In this document: positions 35,010 to 42,810 of the stretch, one piece after another
Numbering within the stretch: position 1 is the stretch's first letter
Layout: every line of letters begins with the position of its first letter
NCBI RefSeq assembly: GCF_002949735.1
Contig: NZ_CP026681.1
Location: 5,486,001-5,550,000 of the forward strand
Direction of reading: 5' to 3'
Length of the DNA stretch: 64,000 bases
Source: Nostoc sp. 'Peltigera membranacea cyanobiont' N6
GTDB taxonomy: Bacteria; Cyanobacteriota; Cyanobacteriia; Cyanobacteriales; Nostocaceae
Program-made: the position numbers and the translations under genes
Notes under the pieces: generated by a model
Told to the model about the DNA's origin: nothing
The model's database searches: none
The model's input: the letters and a program-made list of their open reading frames with translations, nothing else

Positions 35010-36377
35010 CTACTGAACCCGTGCCTTAATTCCCTTTGTTTGTAATAATTGCATCTGTTTTTGTACTTGCTCTTTGGTCTTAAAAGCACCGAGATAAATC
35101 AATTCTTTGTTAGGTGATAAATAAGCATCGGGAATTACTTCTCGTGCTGAGGCAAAAGCCGCACCTTTATTGTCTATCACTACATGATAAAACCCATCTG
35201 TTGCTGGTTTGATTTCTGCATTCGGCTTTGGTGAGGTTGCGATTGACTTGGGCGAGGTTTTTGCCGTTGAAATGGGAGGCAAATTCTTCAGGGGAGGTAA
35301 GGGCTGTACCATCGGTACTGGTGCTAAAGCGATCGGATTTGTCGGTTTTAGGGCTGTGTTGGTTTGAGGCAATGTCCCTTGAGAATTTACGGGGTTTTGG
35401 CGAACAACTGGATTAGGTACTACTGCGAGGGTTGGTTGGACTTTAGGTTGTAAGCCAACTACATCATTAGGATCTCTCACATCAGGAAACTCTTGGGCAG
35501 CTAAATTGGGATACTTGGGTATAGATGTGCTTGGCGGCTGGATCTTAGGTTGGACATTACTTCCAACTTCCTCAGTATTTTCTGGCGCGGGAGATGAGTT
35601 GCCGTTAAACAATTTGCCTAAATTCCATTGTGGTAAGCCTTTGGGATTGAACACTACATAACCCAAGGTAAGACTTGCTACTAGTAGTAGCAACATTGAG
35701 CCGATACCCAAAGGTGATAGCAGACTGTCGCTAGAATTGCTTGGCTTCTTGGTTTCTGGTTGTTCTTCTGTCAGACTTCGCAGCAGTGCTTCACTAGATT
35801 CTAAATAGTCATCTGGGTGCTTAGGGGTGTCATCGGACTGCAAGAGATTTTCGCTCTTAGGATCTTTAACGATTGCTGGCACAATGCTGCTACTAAAGTT
35901 GGGCGGCGGCGGCGGAAGTTGAGTTTGGATTTTAGCAAAATCGGGGGTGGAGGGCACATTGAGATTATTTAGTTCTTCGGTATTTGCAGTAGGTGGCGCT
36001 GGGTTCTTTTGAGAATTCATAGCCAAAGCTACAGAAGACACTGGTGGTACGTCAATTTTTGCCGTAACTGGCGCTGGGGTTCCCTGATGATTCACGGGTA
36101 CAGATGCAGGGGGCACGTTGGGTTTAATTTCTGTTGTTGATGACTGAGTTGTGCCCAATGTTGTCAGAATGGCAGTCAAGGGTTGGGCTTGACTGCTCAT
36201 GTAACTAGCAATACGGCGCTGGTTCGATGACACCAAACCATTTCGGGTGCGTCGGTACCGAGCTAACTCTTGATCTAGCGGCACCTCTAAACTAGCTAGT
36301 GCTGCTGCTAGTGCTGGTTTCAACCCAGGTGTTTTAGACGATTGAGTACCGGAATCGTTCAGGGGGTTTTGAGTCAT
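35010..36377 (-). CDS. Single-pass membrane protein with C-terminal SPOR-like module
   Basis: 455 aa. The cytoplasmic N-terminus (1-220) has a helical block (LKPALAAALASLEVPLDQELARYRRTRNG) then Pro/Thr/Ala-rich linkers. One transmembrane helix at about 222-243 (LGIGSMLLLLVASLTLGYVVF), another Pro-rich stretch, and a C-terminal 60-residue domain (FYHVVIDNKGAA ... LIYLGAFKTKEQVQKQMQLLQTKGIKARVQ). That last part resembles SPOR domains, which bind denuded peptidoglycan at septa. A matching tail occurs in the protein at 54815-56710. Function not established. Confidence 0.78.
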   Translation of the reverse strand: MTQNPLNDSGTQSSKTPGLKPALAAALASLEVPLDQELARYRRTRNGLVSSNQRRIASYMSSQAQPLTAILTTLGTTQSSTTEIKPNVPPASVPVNHQGTPAPVTAKIDVPPVSSVALAMNSQKNPAPPTANTEELNNLNVPSTPDFAKIQTQLPPPPPNFSSSIVPAIVKDPKSENLLQSDDTPKHPDDYLESSEALLRSLTEEQPETKKPSNSSDSLLSPLGIGSMLLLLVASLTLGYVVFNPKGLPQWNLGKLFNGNSSPAPENTEEVGSNVQPKIQPPSTSIPKYPNLAAQEFPDVRDPNDVVGLQPKVQPTLAVVPNPVVRQNPVNSQGTLPQTNTALKPTNPIALAPVPMVQPLPPLKNLPPISTAKTSPKSIATSPKPNAEIKPATDGFYHVVIDNKGAAFASAREVIPDAYLSPNKELIYLGAFKTKEQVQKQMQLLQTKGIKARVQ

Positions 36378-36641
36378 TGCCTCTGTGCCTCAAACGGAGA
36401 TTGCTGAAATTAACTTTAGATATATTTCTGACAATAGTAGCGAAAATTATATAAATAAATAGATTGGGAGGGGATTGGGGAAAGAGAGATTTTCAGGTTT
36501 TGTTGTGAACGATAGTTCGTGGGAGTCTATCTTGGAAATAGAGTATGGGGCAGTGAGTGTAGTAGGGGGAAAACTCCTCACTTCTCATTCCTCACTTCTC
36601 ACGGGCTAAACGCCCCGCTACCGCTAACAGCACTTTGAATA

Positions 36642-37181
36642 ATGTCGTTGAAATCAATTCATGATATTTTAGGCGTTCTAGAAAAGCAGGCTAAATGGCA
36701 GGAGCAACCATTTCAATACTTACTAAAGTGTTGGGCAGAAGTTGTTGGGCCAGGGGTTGCTGCAAATACTCGACCATTATCGATTCAGCGCGATGTTTTG
36801 TCGGTAGCAACTTCTAGTGCTGCTTGGGCGCAAAACCTGACTTTTGGTCGCACGTCTCTGCTTTTAAAGTTGAATAAAAAGCTGCCAACGCCTTTGGTTG
36901 ATATTCGCTTCTCTACTGCTAGCTGGCAGAATCAATCTGTGGAGAGAAAACAGCAACAAACGGTTTCGCCCCATGAGCATCCCAGTTACCTTGCTGATGA
37001 GATTAGCCTTCCTGATGTTACACCCACCAAGGATGTAAATGCTGCCTTTGGGCATTGGACGAAGATTATGCGATCGCGATCGCATGGCTTACCCCTTTGT
37101 CCTCAATGTGAATCTCCCACCCCACCCGGCGAACTCCAGCGCTGGGCAGTCTGTTCTATCTGTGCTGCTAAACAGTTTTAA
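36642..37181 (+). CDS. DciA-like protein (DUF721) with C-terminal zinc ribbon
   Basis: 179 aa. The N-terminal DUF721/DciA domain (about 5-95: SIHDILGVLEKQAKWQEQP, LLKCWAEVVGPGVAANTRPLSIQRDVLSVATSSAAWAQNLTF) is the module of the ancestral DnaB-helicase loader that replaces DnaC in most bacteria. A C-terminal four-Cys zinc ribbon follows (CPQC at about 153 and CSIC near 174). The loader role is inferred from family; the ribbon may help DNA binding. It lies alone, divergent from the SPOR-like gene. Confidence 0.85.
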   Translation: MSLKSIHDILGVLEKQAKWQEQPFQYLLKCWAEVVGPGVAANTRPLSIQRDVLSVATSSAAWAQNLTFGRTSLLLKLNKKLPTPLVDIRFSTASWQNQSVERKQQQTVSPHEHPSYLADEISLPDVTPTKDVNAAFGHWTKIMRSRSHGLPLCPQCESPTPPGELQRWAVCSICAAKQF

Positions 37182-37650
37182 AGAGAGTCAGTTCTGACTT
37201 CAATTGACAGCAAAATAGTTTAGCGATTATTCGTTGAGTAGAATTTTTCCTCAAGTAATTTGCTTCTGCCATATATAAAAGTTCTAATTATTGAGAAAAT
37301 AATGTGTTTTATGGCTAAAATATGTCGAGTGTGGTAATGAAAGCAGACTATTTATCTGGAATTATATGCCTTAATCTATCCTTAAGGAGGAAGTTAAAAG
37401 GCTAGATAAATCAAAAGCTTTAGTTTTACTCTTGATCCCTAATAAGTTTTAGCTAAAATCTATAGGTAAGCACTCTCCGAATTATTTAAAAATATAACAA
37501 GATTATAAAAACATCCTAAAGTTTAGTTTTTCGTTGGGATCGCTGAAACCTATGAAGAATAATGACTTTTTGGCTTTTATCCGTCTTTATATATAGAAGC
37601 AAAATATAAGCATGAAATTCAGCCAGAAACGGCACTAAAGATGAACCCAA
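37182..37650. other. Spacer dciA to Cys-motif gene
   Basis: 469 bp of AT-rich sequence with no supportable ORF or RNA gene. A CTTAAGGAGGAAG at about 37381-37393 looks like a strong ribosome binding site but leads to no reading frame of note. Confidence 0.5.
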
Positions 37651-37968
37651 ATGAAACCTATTAAATTTTTAGCATCTGCCTGTAGATATTGCCGTCATTA
37701 CCAACCAGAGGGTCGCCGTGGCGGAGTGTGCCAGCAATTGGGAGCGCCAGTTCAAGCAACTTGGAAGGCTTGCTCTTTGGCGCTTCCACCTTTTGCACCT
37801 TCTTGGGAAACCTTGGAAGATGCCTGGACTTTGCCAGATGCAGCACCAGTTTTAGCTTGTTCTCATTCTGTAGCCTCAGATTTAGATAATGCTACTCTTA
37901 CCTCCATAGAAGAAATAACTGCCTCTATATATTCTGAAGAGGCTAAGACTGAAGCAGTGTTTATTTAG
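37651..37968 (+). CDS. Conserved cyanobacterial-type cysteine-motif protein, unknown function
   Basis: 105 aa; not assigned. The N-terminal half has a strict pattern: CRYCRHYQPEGRRGGVCQQLGAPV, then WKACSLALPPFAP and LACSHSV, giving six cysteines (11, 14, 27, 41, 68 among them) that could bind a metal cluster or zinc. The C-terminal half is acidic and low-complexity. I believe this kind of protein is widespread in cyanobacteria but cannot name it. Strong terminator downstream. Confidence 0.75.
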   Translation: MKPIKFLASACRYCRHYQPEGRRGGVCQQLGAPVQATWKACSLALPPFAPSWETLEDAWTLPDAAPVLACSHSVASDLDNATLTSIEEITASIYSEEAKTEAVFI

Positions 37969-38055
37969 TTATCCATTATTACTGAACTAATTTTGTAGTT
38001 TGTTTAAGATAAGATTCGTTTTTAAGATATTTAGTGCTTTAAATTTGACATGTAT

Positions 38056-38088
38056 AAAAATCGCACCTCAAAAAAGGGTGCGATTTTT
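38056..38088. terminator. Bidirectional intrinsic terminator
   Basis: AAAAATCGCACC (38056-38067) and GGTGCGATTTTT (38077-38088) form a perfect 12-bp stem with a nine-base loop. A's on one side and T's on the other let it serve both the gene at 37651-37968 and the convergent menB. Confidence 0.93.
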
Positions 38089-38094
38089 GCAATT

Positions 38095-38928
38095 TTAAGG
38101 TAGCCAAGGAAAAGAGCGAAAATCTGGTGGACGCTTTTCGAGAAAGGCTTGTTTGCCTTCAGACCCTTCTTCTGTCATGTAATAGAGTAGGGTGGCATTG
38201 CCAGCGAGTTCTTGTAAACCCGCTTGTCCGTCACAATCAGCATTGAAGGCGGCTTTAAGACACCGAATTGCGATCGGACTTTTTTCTAAAATTTCCTGCG
38301 CCCATTGAATACCTTCCGCTTCTAGTTGTTCGATTGGGACGACGCAATTAATTAAGCCCATTTCTAGAGCTTGTTGTGCATTATATTGGCGGCAGAGAAA
38401 CCAAATTTCTCTAGCCTTTTTTTGTCCCACGATGCGGGCGAGATAGCTGGCTCCAAAACCACCGTCAAAACTGCCGACTTTCGGGCCAGTCTGTCCAAAA
38501 ATGGCATTATCGGCGGCGATGGTAAGGTCGCAAATTAACTGTAGGACATGTCCACCACCGATCGCATATCCAGCCACTAAAGCAATCACTACTTTCGGCA
38601 TCGAACGAATCAGCCTTTGTAAGTCCAGCACATTCAAGCGAGGGATGCCAGTATCGTCTACATAACCCGCATGTCCCCGCACACTTTGATCGCCACCAGA
38701 ACAGAAGGCATATTTGCCATCAGTGTGTGGGCCATAGCCTGTAAATAGGACAACACCAATAGTAATATCTTCACGAGCATTACAGAAAGCGTCGTACAGT
38801 TCAAAGACTGTTTCAGGACGGAAAGCATTGCGTTTATGGGGACGGTTGATGGTGATTTTCGCAATGCCATCAGTTTTTTGATACAGAATATCTTCGTAGG
38901 TTTTGGCAGTTTCCCAGTTAATTTGCAT
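38095..38928 (-). CDS. menB: 1,4-dihydroxy-2-naphthoyl-CoA synthase
   Basis: 277 aa crotonase-fold enzyme; converts o-succinylbenzoyl-CoA to 1,4-dihydroxy-2-naphthoyl-CoA in phylloquinone synthesis (the photosystem I A1 cofactor in cyanobacteria). Typical blocks: ITINRPHKRNAFRPETV, FCSGGDQSVRG, VVALVAGYAIGGGHVLQLICDLTIA, GPKVGSFDGGFGASYLARIVGQKKAREIWFL, and the tail EGSEGKQAFLEKRPPDFRSFPWLP. Another gene of the pathway, menD, lies 4 kb away beyond an accessory island. Confidence 0.97.
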   Translation of the reverse strand: MQINWETAKTYEDILYQKTDGIAKITINRPHKRNAFRPETVFELYDAFCNAREDITIGVVLFTGYGPHTDGKYAFCSGGDQSVRGHAGYVDDTGIPRLNVLDLQRLIRSMPKVVIALVAGYAIGGGHVLQLICDLTIAADNAIFGQTGPKVGSFDGGFGASYLARIVGQKKAREIWFLCRQYNAQQALEMGLINCVVPIEQLEAEGIQWAQEILEKSPIAIRCLKAAFNADCDGQAGLQELAGNATLLYYMTEEGSEGKQAFLEKRPPDFRSFPWLP

Positions 38929-38981
38929 TGGTATGGAGTGCGCTGTTGTGCTTGAGAATTTTATCGCGGACGTGGGGACAT

Positions 38982-40003
38982 GCGATACCTGCGGTGGGCT
39001 ACGCCTACGCTAAAATTGTTGTCTCAAGCCTTTACAATCTGGTAATTGTCTGGGTGTTGAGGAATAAAAATGCGACGTGACACCATCTTCTACAAATTAT
39101 TTAAGCAATTTCCCGGTTTGCTGTTTGAATTAGTAGATGAACCACCTCCAGAAGCGGAGAACTACCAGTTTGAATCGGTTGAAGTCAAAGAAACGGCGTT
39201 TCGGATTGATGGAGTGTTTTTACCTCCTGCTGATGCAGTTTCCAAAACCGTCTTTTTTGCAGAAGTCCAGTTTCAGAAGGATGAAGACTTATATCACCGC
39301 TTTTTTAGCGAATTATTTTTGTTTCTCTACCGCAACTCTATTCGTTACGATGACTGGTTTGGAGTCATAATTTTTGCTTCTCGCAGTCTTGAACCTTCCA
39401 ATTCAACGATTCACCGCGCTTTGTTAGAAAGTGGTCAAGTTAGGCGGGTTTATCTGGATGAGTTGGGGGATTTGCGAGAGCAACCTTTGGGATTGGGTTT
39501 GATGTTGCTGACAAATGTTACTTCTGAAACGGAAGCAGTGGAAGGGGCGCGGTTTTTGCTGGAGCAAGCACAGCAACAATCGGAGCAAGCGATAATTGAT
39601 TTAATTACGACGATTATCGTCTACAAGTTTTCTAACCTGAGTCGAGAGGAGATTCAAGCGATGTTGGGACTAAATTTGGAAGAACCACGGGCTATTCTGG
39701 AAGCGAAGGAAGAAGGGCGAGAGGAAGGAAAGATCGAAGGAAAGGTTGAAGGACGAGAGGAAGGAAAAATCGAAGGAGAAAGAGCGATCGTTTTACGACT
39801 ATTAAATCGGCGTGTGGGTAATATTCCTGATGCGCTTATGTCCCAGATTCAAGGGTTATCGGTGGAACAGTTGGAAGCTTTAGGTGATGCTTTGTTGGAT
39901 TTTTCTACTCTTGCTGATTTGTCAGAGTGGTTACAAGGTCAACTAAGCGGGTAAGTTTCACGCAGAGGAGAAGGGCGATACCTGCGGTGGGCTACGCCTA
40001 CGC
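38982..40003. repeat. 29-bp direct repeat flanking the DUF2887 gene
   Basis: A 29-bp sequence beginning GCGATACCTGCGGTGGGC and ending TACGCCTACGC occurs identically at 38982-39010 and 39975-40003, bracketing the gene at 39070-39954. It is a common interspersed repeat type in Nostoc-like genomes. Confidence 0.88.
39070..39954 (+). CDS. DUF2887/Rpn-type PD-(D/E)XK nuclease-like protein
   Basis: 294 aa. N-terminal PD-(D/E)XK fold: MRRDTIFYKLFKQFPGLLFELV, then FRIDGVFLPP (Asp) and KTVFFAEVQFQKD (E-x-Q variant) as the presumptive active site. The middle has a repeat GREEGKIEGKVEGREEGKIEGE (about 218-240), typical of this family, and the C-terminal DUF4351-like segment LNRRVGNIPDALMSQIQGLSVEQLEALGDALLDF. 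These proteins are abundant in filamentous cyanobacteria and relate to transposase-associated nucleases of the Rpn type. Bracketed by direct repeats, suggesting recent movement. Confidence 0.88.
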   Translation: MRRDTIFYKLFKQFPGLLFELVDEPPPEAENYQFESVEVKETAFRIDGVFLPPADAVSKTVFFAEVQFQKDEDLYHRFFSELFLFLYRNSIRYDDWFGVIIFASRSLEPSNSTIHRALLESGQVRRVYLDELGDLREQPLGLGLMLLTNVTSETEAVEGARFLLEQAQQQSEQAIIDLITTIIVYKFSNLSREEIQAMLGLNLEEPRAILEAKEEGREEGKIEGKVEGREEGKIEGERAIVLRLLNRRVGNIPDALMSQIQGLSVEQLEALGDALLDFSTLADLSEWLQGQLSG

Positions 40004-40019
40004 ACTCCGTAAAATAATT

Positions 40020-40160
40020 ATGGCTACAAATAAAGTTTTCCGTAGTGAAGAAGCATTTGTAGAGACGCGGGTGTATTCAGAAGCGGTAGAAGAAAGAGTG
40101 CGATCGCTACTCCTCCGACTGTTAAAACGACTATTTAGTGAAATTGCTGAGGGATGTTGA
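40020..40160 (+). CDS. Possible 46-aa ORF, weak
   Basis: ATG at 40020 gives 46 aa beginning MATNKVFRSEEAFVETRVY, with a helical C-terminus (RSLLLRLLKRLF). There is no good ribosome binding site and the frame is open further upstream through the interspersed repeat. It sits between the DUF2887 gene and the restriction enzyme gene. It may be a remnant of a larger gene or chance. Confidence 0.25.
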   Translation: MATNKVFRSEEAFVETRVYSEAVEERVRSLLLRLLKRLFSEIAEGC

Positions 40161-40244
40161 AAGGGTTATCTTTTAAGTTTTTTTATAGAGTTATGTGTTT
40201 TATACTTAAAAGATTGTATCGATTATGGTGAGGGAGATTGTAAT

Positions 40245-41105
40245 TTGAATTCATTCAGTAGCTACAAAGTAACAGCATCTAAGTGGATTACAATATTTGA
40301 CTCACCATTCTACCCAGATTCTTTAGATGAAGCTAAAATGCTCTACGAGAAAGTTTTGGAGCGTTTCATAGAATTGGTACAAGAAGCAGCAAACTCTGCA
40401 AATTTACTCGAAATTATTACAAAAGAGCCTGATCCTTTACGTATTCAACTTCTTAGAGTATTTCGGAGGTATGTATCACCAGATACGACAGTAGAAATGA
40501 CCAAGAAAAAACGTGATATTCCCAATATAATTAACGACTTTGGTGATAGATTTCGTAGCTTAGAAGAGGTTAGAAGAAATTTGCAAAGCCGTCCTGTACC
40601 CGATGAAACTCTGATGGCTCTCCTTTTAGAACAGAGTAAACGGGGGCAAAAAGGCTATGACTTAACAGAAGCGTTTTTCTTATGGTTTGACAGAGTATTT
40701 GGTAAAAACTATATAATTCAGGGGCCAGTTCGTGCTGGAAAAGATGTAATGCTTGATAAGGTTTTGGATAATTGGGAAGCTCAAACTCCAGCAGATATTT
40801 TTATATCTCGATTAGATGGAACACCCTTAGTAGTTGGATTTGCTCGTTATGACTCTGATAGAGGAGGTTCTCAAGAAGATGATCGAACTGGTGGGAATCG
40901 AGATAAGGCAACTGATATTCTCAGATATGCTGATACATATAAAGTGGCTTTAAAAGTATTTTTTTTGAATGATGGGCCAGGATTACTACTAGGATCTATG
41001 TGGAATGATTATGCTCGTCTAGAAAGTTATGGTAGTGGCAAAATAATGGTATGCACTCTGAAAATGCTTGATGAGAGATTTACACAAGGTTGGCTTGAAA
41101 GTTAA
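40245..41105 (+). CDS. Probable type II restriction endonuclease
   Basis: 286 aa from a TTG start with AGGGAG eight bases upstream; the next ATG is at residue 30. No broad motif was recognised, but the block QGPVRAGKDVMLDKVL ... ADIFISRLDGTPLVVGFARYDSDRGGSQEDDRTGGNRDKATDIL has the look of a PD-(D/E)XK-type restriction enzyme that reads a specific site. It is convergent with a DNA methyltransferase gene, the two overlapping by 26 bp, as in type II systems. The restriction assignment rests mainly on that pairing; the site is unknown. Confidence 0.6.
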   Translation: MNSFSSYKVTASKWITIFDSPFYPDSLDEAKMLYEKVLERFIELVQEAANSANLLEIITKEPDPLRIQLLRVFRRYVSPDTTVEMTKKKRDIPNIINDFGDRFRSLEEVRRNLQSRPVPDETLMALLLEQSKRGQKGYDLTEAFFLWFDRVFGKNYIIQGPVRAGKDVMLDKVLDNWEAQTPADIFISRLDGTPLVVGFARYDSDRGGSQEDDRTGGNRDKATDILRYADTYKVALKVFFLNDGPGLLLGSMWNDYARLESYGSGKIMVCTLKMLDERFTQGWLES

Positions 41106-42393
41106 GTTTGCTATCCCAATCACGTATTACAGTATCAGGGATAAACTCTAATTCTGGTGTTTCTTCAATATATAAATCTAGACCACTTTGTAAAATTCTA
41201 TTTATACCTATTAAGCACTTTTGTTCATGTTTAGGAGAACCATTTCCGTTAATGAAGTCACCCATTACTTCTGTTCCGTTAACTAAACGCTGAACTATTG
41301 TAGCTATAGCAAGTTGCGAATTATCAATAGCTATCCATTTTCTACCTAACTCTTCAGCTGTCGCAGCAGTAGTTCCACTTCCCGCGAATGCATCTAACAC
41401 AATATCTCCCTCATTAGATGAGGCTAGAATTATTTGTTTGATCATATCTGGATTTTTTTCTGTTGGATAGCCAGTAATTTTAATATTTTGATTGTGAGCA
41501 TCCTTGAAGTCAAGCCAGATATCTTGGACTGAAATACCCTGACTATTATCTAAATAAATTTTTCTTCTTGGGTTCCCTGTTGGTGACCAGTAAATCTCTC
41601 CGCGTGCATCCATTTCGTCTAAAGTTTCTGGAGTATATTGCCAGTGTTTACCTGGTGGAGGTAGTATTCCTCTCCAGGGTTGACCTGTTGCACCTTTTCT
41701 TACACCTGGTGCATGAACAGGAACTTTCTTATAAACTCTTCCAGTCTCCTTTTCAACATATTGATACTCTTTCTTTGCAGTAGTTTCAGTCCAAGGGTTA
41801 AAAGGCTGATTCCATATATAATTATCTGTTTTTGTGTAAAATAGAATGTAGTCAGAGGTGTTTCCGTACTGTTTACGTGTATAGTTTTTTGGGTTACATT
41901 TTTTTCTTGTAATCAAATTGCGAAAGTTTTTAGAACCAAAAATTTCATCCATTATAATTTTGACAGCACAAGCCATCTTGTCATCTAAATGTATATAAAT
42001 AGAACCTTCATCTGATAAAAGTTCTTTCAGTAAAACCAGTCGTTGACGTAAAAACTCTAAATATTCTGCACCTTCTATTAGGTCGTGATAAGCATGGTCT
42101 CTTTGACGAGACTCAAAACTACTCCCTGTTGCATAGGGGGGATCAATATAAATTAAACTAACTTTACCAGCGACAGTATCATCGTTCAAGAATGAACTAA
42201 GAACTCTTAAATTCTCTCCATAGATGAGTCTGTTTCTTGGATGTTCATCTATACTTATTATGCGATGTAACTTGGCTACAGGAATTTTTAATATATCTTC
42301 TATAGGAATTTTCCCTTCATATTCAAGACGAAAAGGGATTACATTTTTTTTTTGACTTTTATGACTATTTCGACTAGGTATTCCTGTTGCCAT
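41080..42393 (-). CDS. Site-specific DNA methyltransferase, beta class (Mod-like)
   Basis: 437 aa. SAM-dependent N6-adenine (or N4-cytosine) methylase. Motif IV DPPY at 84-87 comes before motif I FAGSGTT at 336-342, the beta-class order also seen in type III Mod proteins. Long target-recognition-like middle (about 130-300) including GEIYWSPTGNPRRKIYLD and ISVQDIWLDFKDAH. The protein is convergent with the restriction gene. An A10 run (42344-42353 on the plus strand T10) sits at codons 13-16, near the start. The N-terminus overlaps the upstream HTH gene by 20 bp. Confidence 0.9.
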   Translation of the reverse strand: MATGIPSRNSHKSQKKNVIPFRLEYEGKIPIEDILKIPVAKLHRIISIDEHPRNRLIYGENLRVLSSFLNDDTVAGKVSLIYIDPPYATGSSFESRQRDHAYHDLIEGAEYLEFLRQRLVLLKELLSDEGSIYIHLDDKMACAVKIIMDEIFGSKNFRNLITRKKCNPKNYTRKQYGNTSDYILFYTKTDNYIWNQPFNPWTETTAKKEYQYVEKETGRVYKKVPVHAPGVRKGATGQPWRGILPPPGKHWQYTPETLDEMDARGEIYWSPTGNPRRKIYLDNSQGISVQDIWLDFKDAHNQNIKITGYPTEKNPDMIKQIILASSNEGDIVLDAFAGSGTTAATAEELGRKWIAIDNSQLAIATIVQRLVNGTEVMGDFINGNGSPKHEQKCLIGINRILQSGLDLYIEETPELEFIPDTVIRDWDSKLNFQANLV

Positions 42394-42634
42394 TTGAGTT
42401 AATATCTTCTTCTGCTTGTTTTCTACTATTATTTATTTGTAAGAACTCATCTAAGTCTTTTTGTCTGATCCGCCAAATTCTTGGCCCCACTTTTGTAGCT
42501 TTCAGATTATTTGATGATATCCATCTTTGTACAGTTCTTTGATGAACACGAAGAAGTTCAGCTACTTCAATAGTTGTTAAAAACGAAATATCTTCTTCAC
42601 TCTCATTATTGTTATGTTCTACATCTTGTCGCAT
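42374..42634 (-). CDS. Small excisionase-type helix-turn-helix protein
   Basis: 86 aa. DNA-binding MerR-like winged helix of the excisionase family (about 18-65): LTTIEVAELLRVHQRTVQRWISSNNLKATKVG, with the conserved RIWRIRQKDLDEFL. Its 3' end overlaps the methyltransferase start by 20 bp, so the two are co-translated. It may control the methylase and restriction genes in place of the usual C protein; an Xis-like role is possible but no integrase is present. Confidence 0.82.
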   Translation of the reverse strand: MRQDVEHNNNESEEDISFLTTIEVAELLRVHQRTVQRWISSNNLKATKVGPRIWRIRQKDLDEFLQINNSRKQAEEDINSNGNRNT

Positions 42635-42810
42635 TTGTCGCTAAAATCGCTAGAGTCGTTATTTTACTACTAATTATAATATTTTGCAAGTTTCAGCAGT
42701 ACCACCAGTACTTGAAACGCTTATATAAATCACTTTTAATTTTGACACCATAAACATTTCGTAAAATTAATACCTTGCATCTCGCTATTTAGTAATATCT
42801 AATGGCAGAG

